Origin: Protula sp. h YS-2021
Lineage: Eukaryota; Annelida; Polychaeta; Sabellida; Serpulidae
Reading direction: 5' to 3'
NCBI GenBank assembly: GCA_949752745.1
Contig: OX457031.1
Location: forward strand, 46,953,257-47,017,256
Length of the DNA: 64,000 nt
Below, in pieces: positions 10,470 to 21,527 of this stretch (positions within the stretch are counted from its first letter, which is position 1; each line of letters begins with the position of its first letter). The translations under genes were made by a program, and so were the position numbers. The notes under the pieces were generated by a model that was not told where the DNA came from, did not search any database, and saw nothing but the letters and a program-made list of their open reading frames with translations.

Positions 10470-12712
10470 GGGAGAATCTAAATTGGTGAAATGAACAAGA
10501 ACATCTTCTGTGGTTCAAACAAATTTATTTTGTATTTTGTCACAAAATGATGTATATTTAAGTGGCTAAGGTTGCAAAACTTGCAACTGGCTTATTTAGA
10601 GGAGTTTTTTTTTTCAACCGAGAGATTTACCGTGCAAGGAAGAGGTGACTCGGAGCTGTCGGTTCTTGAGGTATCTTCCTGTTGCACGCCGAGGACGAAC
10701 AATGAAGACCTAAATTCAGTACTCGGGAGAAGAAATGGGAATTCGAAGAAAATACTCAGGCTGATAACTTAGTGTTTTTGATTTTTTAATTTGGGGTTCA
10801 TGTTCAGCAAATATCAGGGCGATATATGCGGATCTTTCAGTTTGTAGTTTAAATCGTTGCTATAAAATACCTGACCTCTACTGAACAGTAGAGGTTGGCT
10901 GCTACATAACAACGGATTTAAACAATAATTTTTTATTTGGTACTTACGACCACTATTGACGACGTTTGTCAAGGCGCTTGCAAGCTAGTTAGTCAGCGGA
11001 AATTTAGCTACCCATTTAACTTGTATTTATACTAGGAATAACTTTTACTGTTGTTATTCAAGCATCATTCTTCTTTGGAGGGAAAAGTTGATATTGCTTA
11101 GTATGCATTCATACGTACAAACCCCAGTTACAAACTTGATTCGACAAGGGTGCTTTATTCACTTGAGCGGAAAAATCACTTTTTTGTGCCATAAGGACTT
11201 TTTAAATTGCCTCCTTATCAATACCGAACAAAGTGCTCACAATATCATTCAACTTTTTCCTGACATTAACAAGGAACATTTTGAAAAAGTGCCCCCCCAC
11301 CAAAAAAAAAAAAAAAATAAATAAATAAATAAATTAATTAATTAATTAAAGGCTGATTTTCAAAAGAGGGCTACCTTGGGATTTTTATAGGAATTATTCT
11401 AAAATAAGCGTTTTAAAAACTAACCCCCAAAAATATAAATACCGCCATTCGAACAATTTTTATGAAGTCAAGAATAGTTTAATGATATTGTTAATAAGAG
11501 GCATCTTACTCCTTTCGATAACTCATTTTGATGTGAAACTTGTTTCAACTATATCATTAATATTCTTATTTTCTTTTTATTTAATAATGCTACCATTTAT
11601 TTATTTACTAATTTGTGAAGTAATGATTGAAGTGGGTTTTCTTTTTGACATCTTTAAAGGATTAAGTTATGGCTGCGGAAGAATCGCAGGGCCTGAAATT
11701 GGTCAGGTTGAAGAACTGGCGACAAGTTCTGTAATCTTGCCATGTATAATTATTGCACATTGTGTTTTCATTTGCACGCGTGTAATGCGGAGTTTGATAA
11801 TAATATAACCAGGTTTCACTATATTAAAGATTAAAATAATCGAATCCATTCTCCCTTTTTTAATCAAGAATGTCCACGGCCACTGTGACCAGCTGAGAAA
11901 GTTTCTGACAGAATTGCCACTACCACCATTACTAGGATAACCCACGTTTTTCCAATTTGGACTGAATGAACCATTATATCCAAATTTATTCAACTGAACA
12001 ACACAAAAACCACATGAGGTTCAAATTAAAAATGATCAAGATATAACATCGATATCTCATACTAATAATTTAATTTTGAAGAGTACGGAAATCAGGTGAC
12101 AGTCCATGTAGATGTAACCGTTCGGACATTAGCCTTCGCTTTTTAGACCAGCAAACGGCTTTCCTAGTCATATCTGTTGGGGCTTCTATCGTTTGTGTAT
12201 GTACGTACATATTACTGAAAACACTACTTTTCCCATAGTTTTGGCATAGTTGCTTTCAGTTTTGTATGGTCTTTTTTTTACAGTTTTGACCATCCTATTA
12301 GGGATGCATTTTCTACATTTTTTTTGGTAGCCAGTTTTTAAAAAGCTGTAGAATTTTGATAGAATTCCTTTTTCAAGAATGGATCCCAAAAGTCGTCTCA
12401 ATTTAGTTACTTTTTAGCGATCCGCCACACATTTTTTAAATGGGAGAACTTTTTAATTATCGTCCACAGTCAGGTCACAAACAAAAAATTGGCTTTGATT
12501 TTGAAAACAGTTACCAGATACTGAGTTCATTTTCTACACTTTAGGCATAATAAGCACGACATAAAAGGGCTGGGGTATATTTTTTTAACATAGCTTTCAT
12601 GACTTATTGATTAAACCGGGAGGCATCTAATATCTCTTTAGATGAACTCATATGCGTGTGAAGTAATGGATAAAATTAGTAGTGTAAAAACAAGAGTTCT
12701 ACGGCATGAAGT
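10467..12712. other. Intergenic, no gene recognised
   Basis: AT-rich sequence with scattered short open frames (for example 10572-10772 and 11482-11808) that lack recognisable domains or splice context. An (AAAT)n/(TTAA)n microsatellite is at 11305-11350. I see nothing supportable as a gene. Confidence 0.55.
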
Positions 12713-12875
12713 GACGTCATAGGCGGCGTAACCATGGTAACCAAGTGATGACCTCCCCCCCCCCCTAGGCGGCAGACGGTTAAGGCCTAGGACATACTAT
12801 ACGTAAAACCCATTATGACATCATAATAGTTGTGTCGTCATAATAGGTGGTGTAGCCATGGTAAAAAAAAGTGAG

Positions 12876-13000
12876 GACCTCCCCCCAAAATGGTGTGTAA
12901 CTCGTCCAAAATGCCAAACTTGTTAAAATTTTATTGCTGAGTCAGCAATTTTAACAAGTTTGGCATTTTTGACGAGTTACACACCATTTTGGGGGAGGTC
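12876..13000. repeat. 125-bp near-perfect hairpin with a T-MARE at its apex
   Basis: The arms 12876-12934 and 12948-13000 are inverted copies (start GACCTCCCCC, including ccaaaatggtgtgtaactcg) with only a few mismatches. The tip at 12935-12947 is TGCTGAGTCAGCA, identical to the Maf recognition element consensus and containing an AP-1 core TGAGTCA. Confidence 0.92.
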
Positions 13001-13003
13001 ATA

Positions 13004-13024
13004 ATGACGTCATGATGACGTCAT
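13004..13024. promoter_or_regulatory. Pair of TGACGTCA (CRE) palindromes
   Basis: Two full TGACGTCA sites at 13005-13012 and 13016-13023, 93-100 bases upstream of the TATA box of the zinc-finger gene. Matching sites cluster in the right end of the element (15170-15310). TGACGTCA is the CREB/ATF consensus; function here is inferred. Confidence 0.5.
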
Positions 13025-13115
13025 AAAGACGACATGACATTAGACTCCCCTAAGCGGCATAACCCTAACCCTAGGCGTAGACAACATGTTCAACAACATG
13101 TCGTTCAACAAGTTG

Positions 13116-13123
13116 TATATAAG
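13116..13123 (+). promoter_or_regulatory. TATA box of the zinc-finger gene
   Basis: TATATAAG, 54 bases before the ATG at 13177, preceded by short acaacatgttcaac repeats. The expected transcription start would be near 13147. Confidence 0.6.
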
Positions 13124-13176
13124 GCTACGTTTAAAGGCTTTTTCATCATTTGAAAAGTGTATGTTGAACCGAAAGG

Positions 13177-13887
13177 ATGTATGAATGCAACATTCGTTTG
13201 AAATCTTACAATTGGTCACAAAGTCTTAAAAGGCACTTAAAGGATGCTCACACTTCAGAAGAAGAAGAATTGGAGATAGATATGGAAAACCCTGTAAAAC
13301 CACCTATCACTGAAACTTTAGATGAGTCTTCTATGGAAAGTCAAAGCGTCAACATGACTGAAAAGTATGCACATGCTTGTACAGAATGCGGTGCGTTATA
13401 CAACAGTCGAGAAGCTTTGTTCAAACATATGGAACATTGTGGTGAGGGTGATGATGACAGTGACTCAGAAACAGACTCTGTTTGGTATGATATGGTTCAA
13501 GAAGTCTACGATGAATATGATACCAAATTTCAAGAAAAGGTTTCAGAATATGAAGAACAAGGGCTTGAAGATGCGAGTGAAATAGCAAGTGATGACTTTC
13601 GACCCATTTATAAGCATCGACTTAAACAACTGTTTATGAGACTATTCAAATATACCCAACGTCTAGAAAAAAACGAACATTATCAAACCATTTTAGAAGA
13701 CTTTAATTACTTTGTTGATGAAAAACATTACGAGTATTCAAAGGCACTAAAGGCGGCTATAAGAAGAAACGATGCATTCCTTGAAGAGCTTCTGGATGAG
13801 GAGGAGGAAGCTGAAAGCAGCGACGAAGAAAGTGATATGGATGAGGACAGTGAGATGGAAAAGAGTGAAGCAGATGAAGAAAAATAG
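13177..13887 (+). CDS. Intronless acidic protein with two degenerate C2H2-type zinc fingers (236 aa), function unknown
   Basis: Complete ATG-to-TAG frame with its own TATA box upstream and AATAAA just downstream. Residues 3-23 form a C2H2 finger layout in which the second Cys is Arg (CNIR, then 12 residues, H-x4-H). Residues ~67-87 are a C2HC finger (CTECGALYNSREALFKHMEH then C). Residues 100-210 are charged and probably helical (DMVQEVYDEYDTKFQEKVSE, then YKHRLKQLFMRLFKYTQ). The C-terminus is a run of Glu/Asp/Ser (EELLDEEEEAESSDEESDMD). The lack of introns, the tight UTRs and the flanking inverted modules point to a gene carried by a mobile or viral-type element. The missing Cys may mean decay of the first finger. 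I do not recognise a named family, so no function is assigned. Confidence 0.75.
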   Translation: MYECNIRLKSYNWSQSLKRHLKDAHTSEEEELEIDMENPVKPPITETLDESSMESQSVNMTEKYAHACTECGALYNSREALFKHMEHCGEGDDDSDSETDSVWYDMVQEVYDEYDTKFQEKVSEYEEQGLEDASEIASDDFRPIYKHRLKQLFMRLFKYTQRLEKNEHYQTILEDFNYFVDEKHYEYSKALKAAIRRNDAFLEELLDEEEEAESSDEESDMDEDSEMEKSEADEEK

Positions 13888-13908
13888 ACTTATGTGACTA
13901 AACTTTAT

Positions 13909-13914
13909 AATAAA
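13909..13914 (+). terminator. Poly(A) signal of the zinc-finger gene
   Basis: AATAAA 22 bases after the TAG stop; a second AATAAA is at 13981-13986. Confidence 0.7.
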
Positions 13915-14053
13915 GACTTTGTGAATCAACAAATGTTGTAATATTGTTATAGATTTAGGCTGTGTGTATTTAAGTGTATTAATAAAACTATTCAACATAT
14001 GTCTTGCTTTTTTTCTGAACTGGCTGCTATTGTTGCATCAATTGCTTGAACTA

Positions 14054-14290
14054 CAACATGTTGAACAACTTGTTGAACAACAACTTGTTAAGCAACATGT
14101 TAAACAAAATATTAAACAACATGTTAAACAACATGTTGAACATGTTCAACTTGTTCAACAACATGTTGAACATGTTGAACATGTTGAACTTGTTCAACAA
14201 CATGTTGAACAACAGCTTGTTGAACAATTGTTGTACAACAACTTGTTGCACAATTGTTAAGCAACTTGTTGAAAAAAAACTTGTTGAACA
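14054..14290. repeat. Short palindromic repeats of ACATGTTGAACA type
   Basis: Dense array of 9-12-base units (caacatgttgaac, aacttgttgaac, acatgttaaac), many self-complementary. The same phrase brackets the gene on its 5' side at 13083-13115, so the gene lies between two blocks of it. Open frames rich in N, L and H across this block are artefacts. Confidence 0.85.
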
Positions 14291-14399
14291 ATACTATGAC
14301 GTAATATGTTTTCTCGACTAAAAATACTTCAAACACATGTTTGAATGGGCTTGCCATTCGAACACATCTTTGAATGGGGGGTAAGCTCCAACCAAAGTG

Positions 14400-14895
14400 C
14401 TTACAGCTACCTATGCAAATAGTTATAATTAATTTAAACTATACATCAAACTGAATGAAACGGTGAAATTTTCATTCAAATCGGTTAACCATGAGGGAAG
14501 TTATCTCACTTTCAAGTTAAAATTTTAAAATGAATCCATGATGCACACAGCCACCGGTACAAATAGCCTCTGATCACTTAATGTTAAAACTAGATATAAA
14601 ACTGAATCAAACGGTAAAATTTTCATACAAATCGGTCAATTATAACGAAAGTTATCTCACTTTTTCACTTTTTATAAAGTTAAAATGGCGGCATGTTACA
14701 AATATCCATACAGCCAAATATACATACAGCCAAATAGCCTGTGACTACTTTATAACAAAACGTTACATAAAACTGAATCAAACAGTGAAATTTTCATGCA
14801 AATCGGCCAACTATAGCGAAAGTTATTTCACTTTTTCACTTTTTTAAAAAGTTTCAATTATGCTTACAACCACCTATGCAAATAGCCACTTACTG
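14400..14895. repeat. Three copies of a ~150-170-bp tandem unit
   Basis: The phrase aaactgaatcaaacngtgaa followed by attttcat, caaatcgg and agttatctcactttttcac recurs at 14449, 14600 and 14769. It belongs in style to the nucleosome-length arrays elsewhere in this window. Confidence 0.85.
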
Positions 14896-15320
14896 AAAAG
14901 GCTGCCATTGTTGTTGCATCAATCGTTAGTATGAGTGGGGAGGTCATCCTTATATACCACTTAGACTTCATGAAAAATGGTGTGTATCTCGCCAAACAGC
15001 ACTTTGTTTTCAGCTGACTTGGCTGAATTTTGCTCTCCTAGGGAGGGGGAGGGGGAGGTGTCGTCAGATAGTATGTCCTGCCGGGGGGGGGGGGGATGGA
15101 GGGGGGTCGGCAGATAGTTTGTCCTGCGGGGGGAGGTCCTCCCTTTTTCACCATGGTTACGATGCCTATTATGACGTCATAATGGGTTCCACACATAGTA
15201 TGTCCTAGGGTTAAGCCGATTAGGGTTAGGGTTATGCCGCTTAGGGGAGTCTAACGTCATGACGTCCTTATGACGTCATCATGGCGTCACCATGACGTCA
15301 TCATGACGTCATCACGTCAT

Positions 15321-16370
15321 CATTATGAGCTCATTAGAACGGGCACGCGCTTTATCCAAAAAAAAATGGCGCAGAAACCCCATGCCGGTTCTGCGCCACC
15401 TTTGACGTCACTTCCTGGCGCAGAACCGGCCTTTTCATACTACTAAAATTTGAAGGCAAATATGGATTTATAACATAAGGATCGCAATATAATAAAAAGA
15501 ACAAGAAGCCTACTTATATATCAATGGAAGACTTGTCAATAGTTTGAGCATGGAAAGTGTGAATTTCGTTCAAGCTACAAAGCAAAATACAATTGGAAGC
15601 CACTGTAATAAATTATTAACGATTGCCAATCCACGCAGAATTTGTCAATTGCGATACTTTACATAACTGATTTGCCTTGTTTACTTGTTGCTGAAAAAAA
15701 TCTTTTTGTGGTAAGAGTTCGGTTGTCGTTTGTAAGCGTGTCAGTATGTTACGATTTTATGTCAACATTTCTGTCACCGGTAGACTGGCCAGCGATCTTT
15801 TGTTGATCTTCTTTGCTTGATGCGTTTTGGGAAAAATATCTTAATATCGCCCATTATCGATATCGCCCATTATCGATTAGTGTTAACTTTAAAGATTAAC
15901 TTACTGTGGTGTGGCCTTTTCCATTTCAACTCAGAGAAGCTCTTTTGGGAGCTTCTAGTAGTTTTTTAAATTACTTGTCATGAAATTACAGAGATATTAT
16001 CCTGTAAATGCGTATATACGGTCTGTACAACAGGCGATAATAACATGATAAGTTAAAAAAAGTCCACAGATGCGGGTATCATGTATACTAAAATGCTCAG
16101 GGCATGATTATGAGGAAATTCATACCTACACCTATTTTAATGACTGAGTATACAGTGTTCACTGACTAAAGAGTCAGTCACTGTGGGGTACTGAAATATG
16201 TGCTTTTCTTCTGCCATCACTTCCCTTCAAAATGGAACAATTTTCTGGCAGTCACGACCCCATATGGTGGGTAAAAAATGAAACAATCGTAGAGCTTAAA
16301 AAGCAACAAAATTTCTTTTGAAAACAGCTGCATTTCTTGCTGAAATAAAAAATACGAGACTGTTGTGATA
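15321..16370. other. Intergenic, two small hairpins, no gene
   Basis: At 15367-15400 TGGCGCAGAA and its complement TTCTGCGCCA form a 10-bp stem, and the same phrase recurs at 15417. At 16157-16188 a second stem is built on actgact/agtcagt. No exon recognised. A CT-rich microsatellite is at 16385-16410. Confidence 0.5.
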
Positions 16371-17459
16371 AAACACACCTACTCGTCTCTCTCTCTCTTT
16401 CTCTCTCTCTCGCTGATTATCAGTTCCCCGCCACCGCGCGTGGCGCGGAGCGAGGGACTTATAAAACGGGCCGTGTCCGCCCGTCTGTCCCGGTCCGTCT
16501 GTCTGTCCCCATCTATAGTGGTAAGTTTATACGTGCCATATCTCAGTAACTAATAAAGTTCTTTCATTTCTTTCCTGCCAGAGAGAGTACATAAATTGGA
16601 GGTGTGCAACGCGTAGTTATTTATAATTTTTCTAAAAAATTGAAAAATTGCCAGATTTTTTAGATGTTGTGAAAATGTCCAAATACCCCTATGTAGAGTG
16701 GTAAGTGTGTACGGGCTACATCTCAGTCACCATTAAAGTGTTTTTATTTTTCTCTTGCATACAGAGAGAGATTATATTGGAGGTGTGCAACACGTGGTTA
16801 TTTTTTATTTTTCTCAAAAAATGTGCAATTGCCAGATTTTTTAAATTTCGTGAAAATGTGCAATTGCCCTGATGTATAGTGGTAGGTTTCTGCGCGCTAG
16901 ATCTCAGTCATTATTAAAGGGATTTTATTTTTCTCTTGCACACAAAGAGAGCGTATATTGGAGGTGTACAATGCGTGGTTGTTTTTTATTTTTGTCGAAA
17001 ATTGAAAAATTGCCAGATTTTTTAGATGTTGTGAAAATGTCCAAATACCCCTATGTAGAGTGGTAAGTGTGTACGGGCTACATCTCAGTCACCATTAAAG
17101 TGTTTTTATTTTTCTCTTGCATACAGAGAGAGATTATATTGGAGGTGTGCAACACGTGGTTATTTTTTATTTTTCTCAAAAAATGTGCAATTGCCAGATT
17201 TTTTAAATTTCGTGAAAATGTGCAATTGCCCTGATGTATAGTGGTAGGTTTCTGCGCGCTAGATCTCAGTCATTATTAAAGGGATTTTATTTTTCTCTTG
17301 CACACAAAGAGAGCGTATATTGGAGGTGTACAATGCGTGGTTGTTTTTTATTTTTGTCGAAAATTGAAAAATTGCCAGATTTTTGAAATGTTGTAAAAAT
17401 GTGTGATAACCACTATTTATAGTGTTAAGTTTGTGCGCGCCATATTTCAGTAACTAATA

Positions 17460-19131
17460 CAGGGTTGAGATTTCGCGGTCACCCATGGCGACCAACTTTT
17501 GGCTCGGGCGACCAACTTTTTCGAGTTGGTCGCCCGAGTGGCGACTAACTTTTTTCTGAGTATTTTCAGGTAAATACTGTTGATAATTTTAAACAGCAAT
17601 TTATACGAAAATGACTTTTGTATAAATTTTGCTTTCAGGGAGATTTTCACATTTGAAATAAACTTCAAATAACTACAAAGTATGGATACTTAAGACACCT
17701 ATTTGTTGTTTTTAGGCCCCAACCGGGCCAATAGACTTGGGGTGTCTGTCTGTCCGTCCGTCTGTCCGTCCGTCTGTCTGTCCGTCATCGCTTTTTTTGT
17801 ACAAGCGATATCTCGTAAGCGCAGATGCCTAGAGACTTGATGTTGGGCTCATTTGAAAGATCTCGACTTGTAGATGTGCCTTTTGGCCATTTTGGCCAAA
17901 TTCGATCACGTGATCTTGGCCAAATTGGCCAAAAACGCAAAAAATCGACTTGTGTTTGTACAGGCGATATCTCGAGAACGCAGAGGCCTAGAGACTTTAT
18001 GTTAGGCTCATTTAAAAGATCTCGTGTTGTAGATGTGCCTTTTGGCCATTTTGGCCGAATTCGATCACGTGATCTTGGCCAAATGGGCCAAACAACGCAA
18101 AAATCGACTTGTGTTTGTACAGGCGATATCTCGAGAACGCAGAGGCTTAGAGACTACATGTTAAGCTCATTTGAAAGGCCTCGACTTGTAGATGTGCCTT
18201 TTGGCCATTTTGGCCAAATTCGATCACGTGATCTTGGCCAAATTGGCCAAAAATGCAAAAAATCGACTTGTGTTTGTACAGGCGATATCTCGAGAACGCA
18301 GAGGCCTAGAGACTTCATGTTGGGCTCATTTGAAAGGTCTCGACTTGTAGATGTGCTTTTTGGCCATTTTGGCCATTTTGGCCAAATTCGATCACGTAAT
18401 CTTGGCCAAATTGGCCAAAAACGCAAAAAATCGACTTGTGTTTGTACAGGCGATATCTCGAGAACGCAGAGGCCTAGAGACTTGACGTTAGGCTCATTTG
18501 AAAGGTCTCGACTTGTAGATGTGCCTTTTGGCCATTTTGGTCAAATTCGATCACGTGCTCTTGGCCAAATTGGCCAAAAATGCAAAAAATCGACTTGTGT
18601 TTGTACAGGTGATATCTCGAGAACGCAGAGGCCTAGAGACTTCATGTTGGGCTCATTTGAAAGACATTTTGGCCGAATTCGGTCACGTGATCTTGGCCAA
18701 ATTGGCCAAAAAAAACGCAAAAATCGACTTGTGTTTGTACAGGCGATATCTCGAGAACGCAGAGGCCTAGAGACTTGATGTTGGGCTCAATTGAAAAGTC
18801 TCGACTTGTAGATGTGCCTTTAGGCCATTTTGGCCAAATTCGGTCACGTGATCTGCTAAATTTTGGGGGTAAAAAAAGATTTTCCGCCAGCCAGTTTCAT
18901 TGTTTTTCAAAGTTTTGAGCAGAAGTAGGACATTTATTTTTCTTGGCCTAAACTGGTCAACAGGTTCAAAACCATAGACGACCCCTTACAATTTTGGGGG
19001 CGTTGGGGCCTGTTAGTGTTCACTGAATACTTGTTTCATGTAAGGCGGGCTAGACAAATTTTGCCAAAATTGCGGTGGGCGACTAACTTTTGTGCCGGGC
19101 GACCAGAAAATTTTACGAAGTCCCAACCCTG
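17460..19131. mobile_element. 1.67-kb non-autonomous hAT-like element with CAGGGTTG termini
   Basis: The left end CAGGGTTGAGATTTCG at 17460 and the right end, whose complement is CAGGGTTGGGACTTCG, are inverted. Both ends carry subterminal gcgaccaacttt phrases. It is flanked by TAATA at 17455-17459 and 19132-19136. The empty site can be read directly from a neighbouring monomer (19264 on: cagtaactaatacagtgatt), giving a 5-bp duplication. hAT ends with 5-bp duplications are known (hAT5 group). The interior is the 159-bp array; no transposase. Confidence 0.85.
17790..18860. repeat. 159-bp tandem array (about 7 copies)
   Basis: The phrase ggcgatatctcgagaacgca recurs at 17963, 18122, 18281, 18449, 18609 and 18742 (mostly 159-160 apart, one +9 and one -26 variant). 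It is preceded by a (gtctgtccgtc)n header at 17743-17790. Since 159 is divisible by three, a 317-codon open frame (17825-18778) runs through the array and is not a gene. Confidence 0.95.
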
Positions 19132-19426
19132 TAATACAGTGATTTCATTTCTTTCTCGCACAGAGAAAGTACATATATAGAAAAATTGCCAGATTTTTGA
19201 AATGCTATGAAAATGTGTGATAACCGCTATTATTATAGTGGTAAGTTTGTACACGCCATATTTCAGTAACTAATACAGTGATTTCATTTCTTTTTTGCAC
19301 AGAGGGAACATATATTGGAGGTGTGCAATGCGTGGTTATTTTTGATTTTTCTAAAAAAAAAGAAAAATTACCAGATTTTTTATATGTTATGAAAAATGTG
19401 TAATTTCGACTACTTCTGAATTATAA

Positions 19427-19500
19427 GCCCACCACCTGTTTTTGAACTCTGTACCTATCGCTTGTCGAGCGAGCATCATACCAACTGAGGTAAACCGGTT
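19427..19500 (-). repeat. tRNA-like segment, probable SINE head or tRNA pseudogene
   Basis: On the minus strand: an A-box-like ACCTCAGTTGGTATGATGC, an anticodon-arm-like TCGCTCGACAAGCGA stem, and a degenerate B box GAGTTCAAAAAC. No intact acceptor stem is seen, so it is not a working tRNA gene. It abuts the 181-bp satellite. Confidence 0.45.
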
Positions 19501-19559
19501 AAGTACAAATGTTAGCTTTGAAATGTGCTCTCATTAGCTGTTGATCGATATTGATCGAG

Positions 19560-21060
19560 AGCAGCAGAGCCTGCAGTTGGATGATTGCTGTTGTATAAGA
19601 CGGGTATCTCAAGTTTAGCTCAACAGATTTCAACCAAAATTGGTAGGCAGAATGGTGGGCAAAGGCACTTGACCTGATTAGTTTTTGGTAACCTTGGGTC
19701 AAAGGTCAAGGTAACTTTTTTAAGGTCACTGAAACTTTTAAATTTTTCTGTTGGAAACACAATATCTCAGGTTGTGCGCCATGTGCACGCTGTTGTGGAC
19801 ATGATATGTCAAGTTTGGCTGGGCGGATTGCAAGTAAAATTGGCATTTACGTTGGGAAGCTAAGGATCTTGACTTGATTAGGTTTTGGTGACCTTGGGTC
19901 AGAGGTCAAGGTCACTCGGACTGTTTTATTTCAAAAACGGAGGTGCGGCGGGGGACTTGACCAGATCACTGGTATACTTGTTTACACTTGTTACTGAAAG
20001 TCCCATTGAATTCCTGTGTCAACAGGCATTGCGAAAGTTTCTGCTTGTTCCCTTTTTAAGGCTAGGAAATAAAACTTGGCACTTAAGGTGAACCATGGAA
20101 AAAATGGTTGACCTATGGCGTCATGTTTGAGAGTTGTAAATGCTCTTAGTTTGGCATTCAGTGAAAAAAAGACAAGATATATACGCGCTTCATAGGATAA
20201 GATTTTTTGCAGATTGAATGTTCGAGATATCCGGAGTTTGGTGACAGATATTTGAAGAAAGACAGCTGAAGGCGTCAAGACATTTGTTTTGTGTTCAGCA
20301 TGGAACTGGGCAGTTCAGCGGCACAAAGTGACATTTTGTAAGTAAACATGAAGATGAAGACCACATTAATCAAATTTGGCCCCCATATACTATTCGTATA
20401 TAGAAAGCTGAGTTCCGACTTCGAGTACTGAAATATAAGCGTCTGCCATATCACCTGCCAAATCTGGAAGGAGCATTAATGAATAGCGTCTTGCCCTCAT
20501 ACTCAATTTTACTGTGATGGTGGGGGGGGGGGGGGTGTCCGGCGGTTCATGATATTTGTTATATAAAGCACAAAGTATGATGTGATATAACGTCATTCTG
20601 TGTTTTGGACACCAGACTTTGTCAACAGGTTGACTGTCGAACGACAAGCCCGGCAGATTCAAACTTGTTGGGATTATGCATCAGGTGGATCCCCCATTGC
20701 TGTTGTATATGACATATATTGGACAACGCATGACATCATATGATGTTGAAACTTGCAAAATGCATGATCACTACAACTTAAGAACGAAACATTAGATCGG
20801 CTTCAAATTTCGGAATATGCCTTTTGATGGGTCCGACGGTTCGTGTTGTATTTGGTGTATATAGCACAACGTATAACGAAATATGAAGTTAACAAGACGT
20901 TTTGATAACAGGATAACTCGAAAATGACAAGTCGGAACAGCTTCAAATTTGGCGGCATTATGCCTTAGGTTGGTCCGCAAGTTGCAATTTTTCACGCATG
21001 TTGGACAACGCGTGATGTCATATGATATCAAAGCGTGAAAAATGCGTCATCACTGAGCGT
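19560..21060. repeat. Degenerate tandem repeats of the ~160-200-bp class
   Basis: Two copies at 19560-19925 share ttgacctgattaggttttgg followed by tgaccttgggtca and ggtcaaggtca. A second set at 20340-21060 shares cttcaaatttgg, ggtccg, ttggacaacgcgtgatgtca and tatgatatc. No gene seen. Confidence 0.6.
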
Positions 21061-21527
21061 GAATTTGCATTATGGCCAACTGAAATATCTAGTGTACCGT
21101 CATAGTAAGTTTATAATAAACGCCAAGTGGCTAGGGGACCGTCACTTCAATTTCCAAACTAAATATGGCTTTCACCTGTTTTTTTTTTTTTTAGTTTAAC
21201 TGTATAGAAGCTAGAGTGGCACATCATAGCCTAAATAAATATAAAATAGACTGGCGAGTGTACATTTATCTGTGTGACCGCGCCGAATACGGAACATGTT
21301 TTCCTTCTGCAGTTTGTAAATTTACCAGGTGGAGTGGCCAGTGGGTCTGAAATTCAACCACCTCACTCTACACAAAGACAATAGTATATCATAAAACTTG
21401 AAGTATCGTTTGTGTACGTTATATTTACTCACTTTGTACTATCTTATTTCACCCAAGAAAAAATAACACCTCAAGCTTTAGTACATATTAGAAATTAACA
21501 AATTCAGATATTTATTTTTTTTTAAAG

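Larger units (their letters stand above)
12713..15320 (+). mobile_element. Putative 2.6-kb element: inverted end modules around one intronless zinc-finger gene
   Basis: Two sequence modules occur in inverted orientation on each side of the gene at 13177-13887. Module 1 (tagactcccctaagcggcat plus aaccctaaccct) is at 13031-13074 and inverted at 15219-15266. Module 2 (taggacatactat through cccattatga) is at 12786-12826 and inverted at 15168-15210. Both ends also carry TGACGTCA palindromes, ccatggta phrases and C- or G-runs. The module order is permuted between the two sides (2 then 1 on the left; 2 inner and 1 outer on the right), so the true termini and any target duplication are unresolved. 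The bounds given are the limits of shared sequence. It may be a transposon, a degraded DNA-virus-like insertion or a rearranged pair of repeats. Confidence 0.55.
16500..19400. repeat. 181-bp satellite array, interrupted at 17460-19131 by a transposon
   Basis: Monomers of ~181 bp occupy 16500-17459 and 19132-19400. Each has a tctcagtaactattaaag phrase, an attttatttttctcttgca phrase and ggaggtgtgcaacgcgtgg. The phrase ccagatttttt recurs at 16651, 16832 and 17013 (step 181). The dimer 16651-17012 looks identical to 17013-17374, indicating a recent 362-bp duplication. Outer monomers are diverged. Confidence 0.92.

Noticed and set aside
11703..11993. 96-codon minus-strand frame as a gene
   Set aside because: No domain, no splice context and AT-biased composition; an overlapping plus-strand frame is equally unconvincing.
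13060..13075. Telomere (CCCTAA)n
   Set aside because: Only two CCCTAA units, repeated inverted at 15219 as part of a longer module; an element sequence, not a telomere.
13964..14357. Asn/Leu/His-rich frames on both strands
   Set aside because: Low-complexity translation of the ACATGTTGAACA repeats.
17825..18778. 317-codon frame
   Set aside because: Product of a 159-bp (53-codon) tandem repeat; no start context or homology, and alternate copies have frame-breaking length variants.
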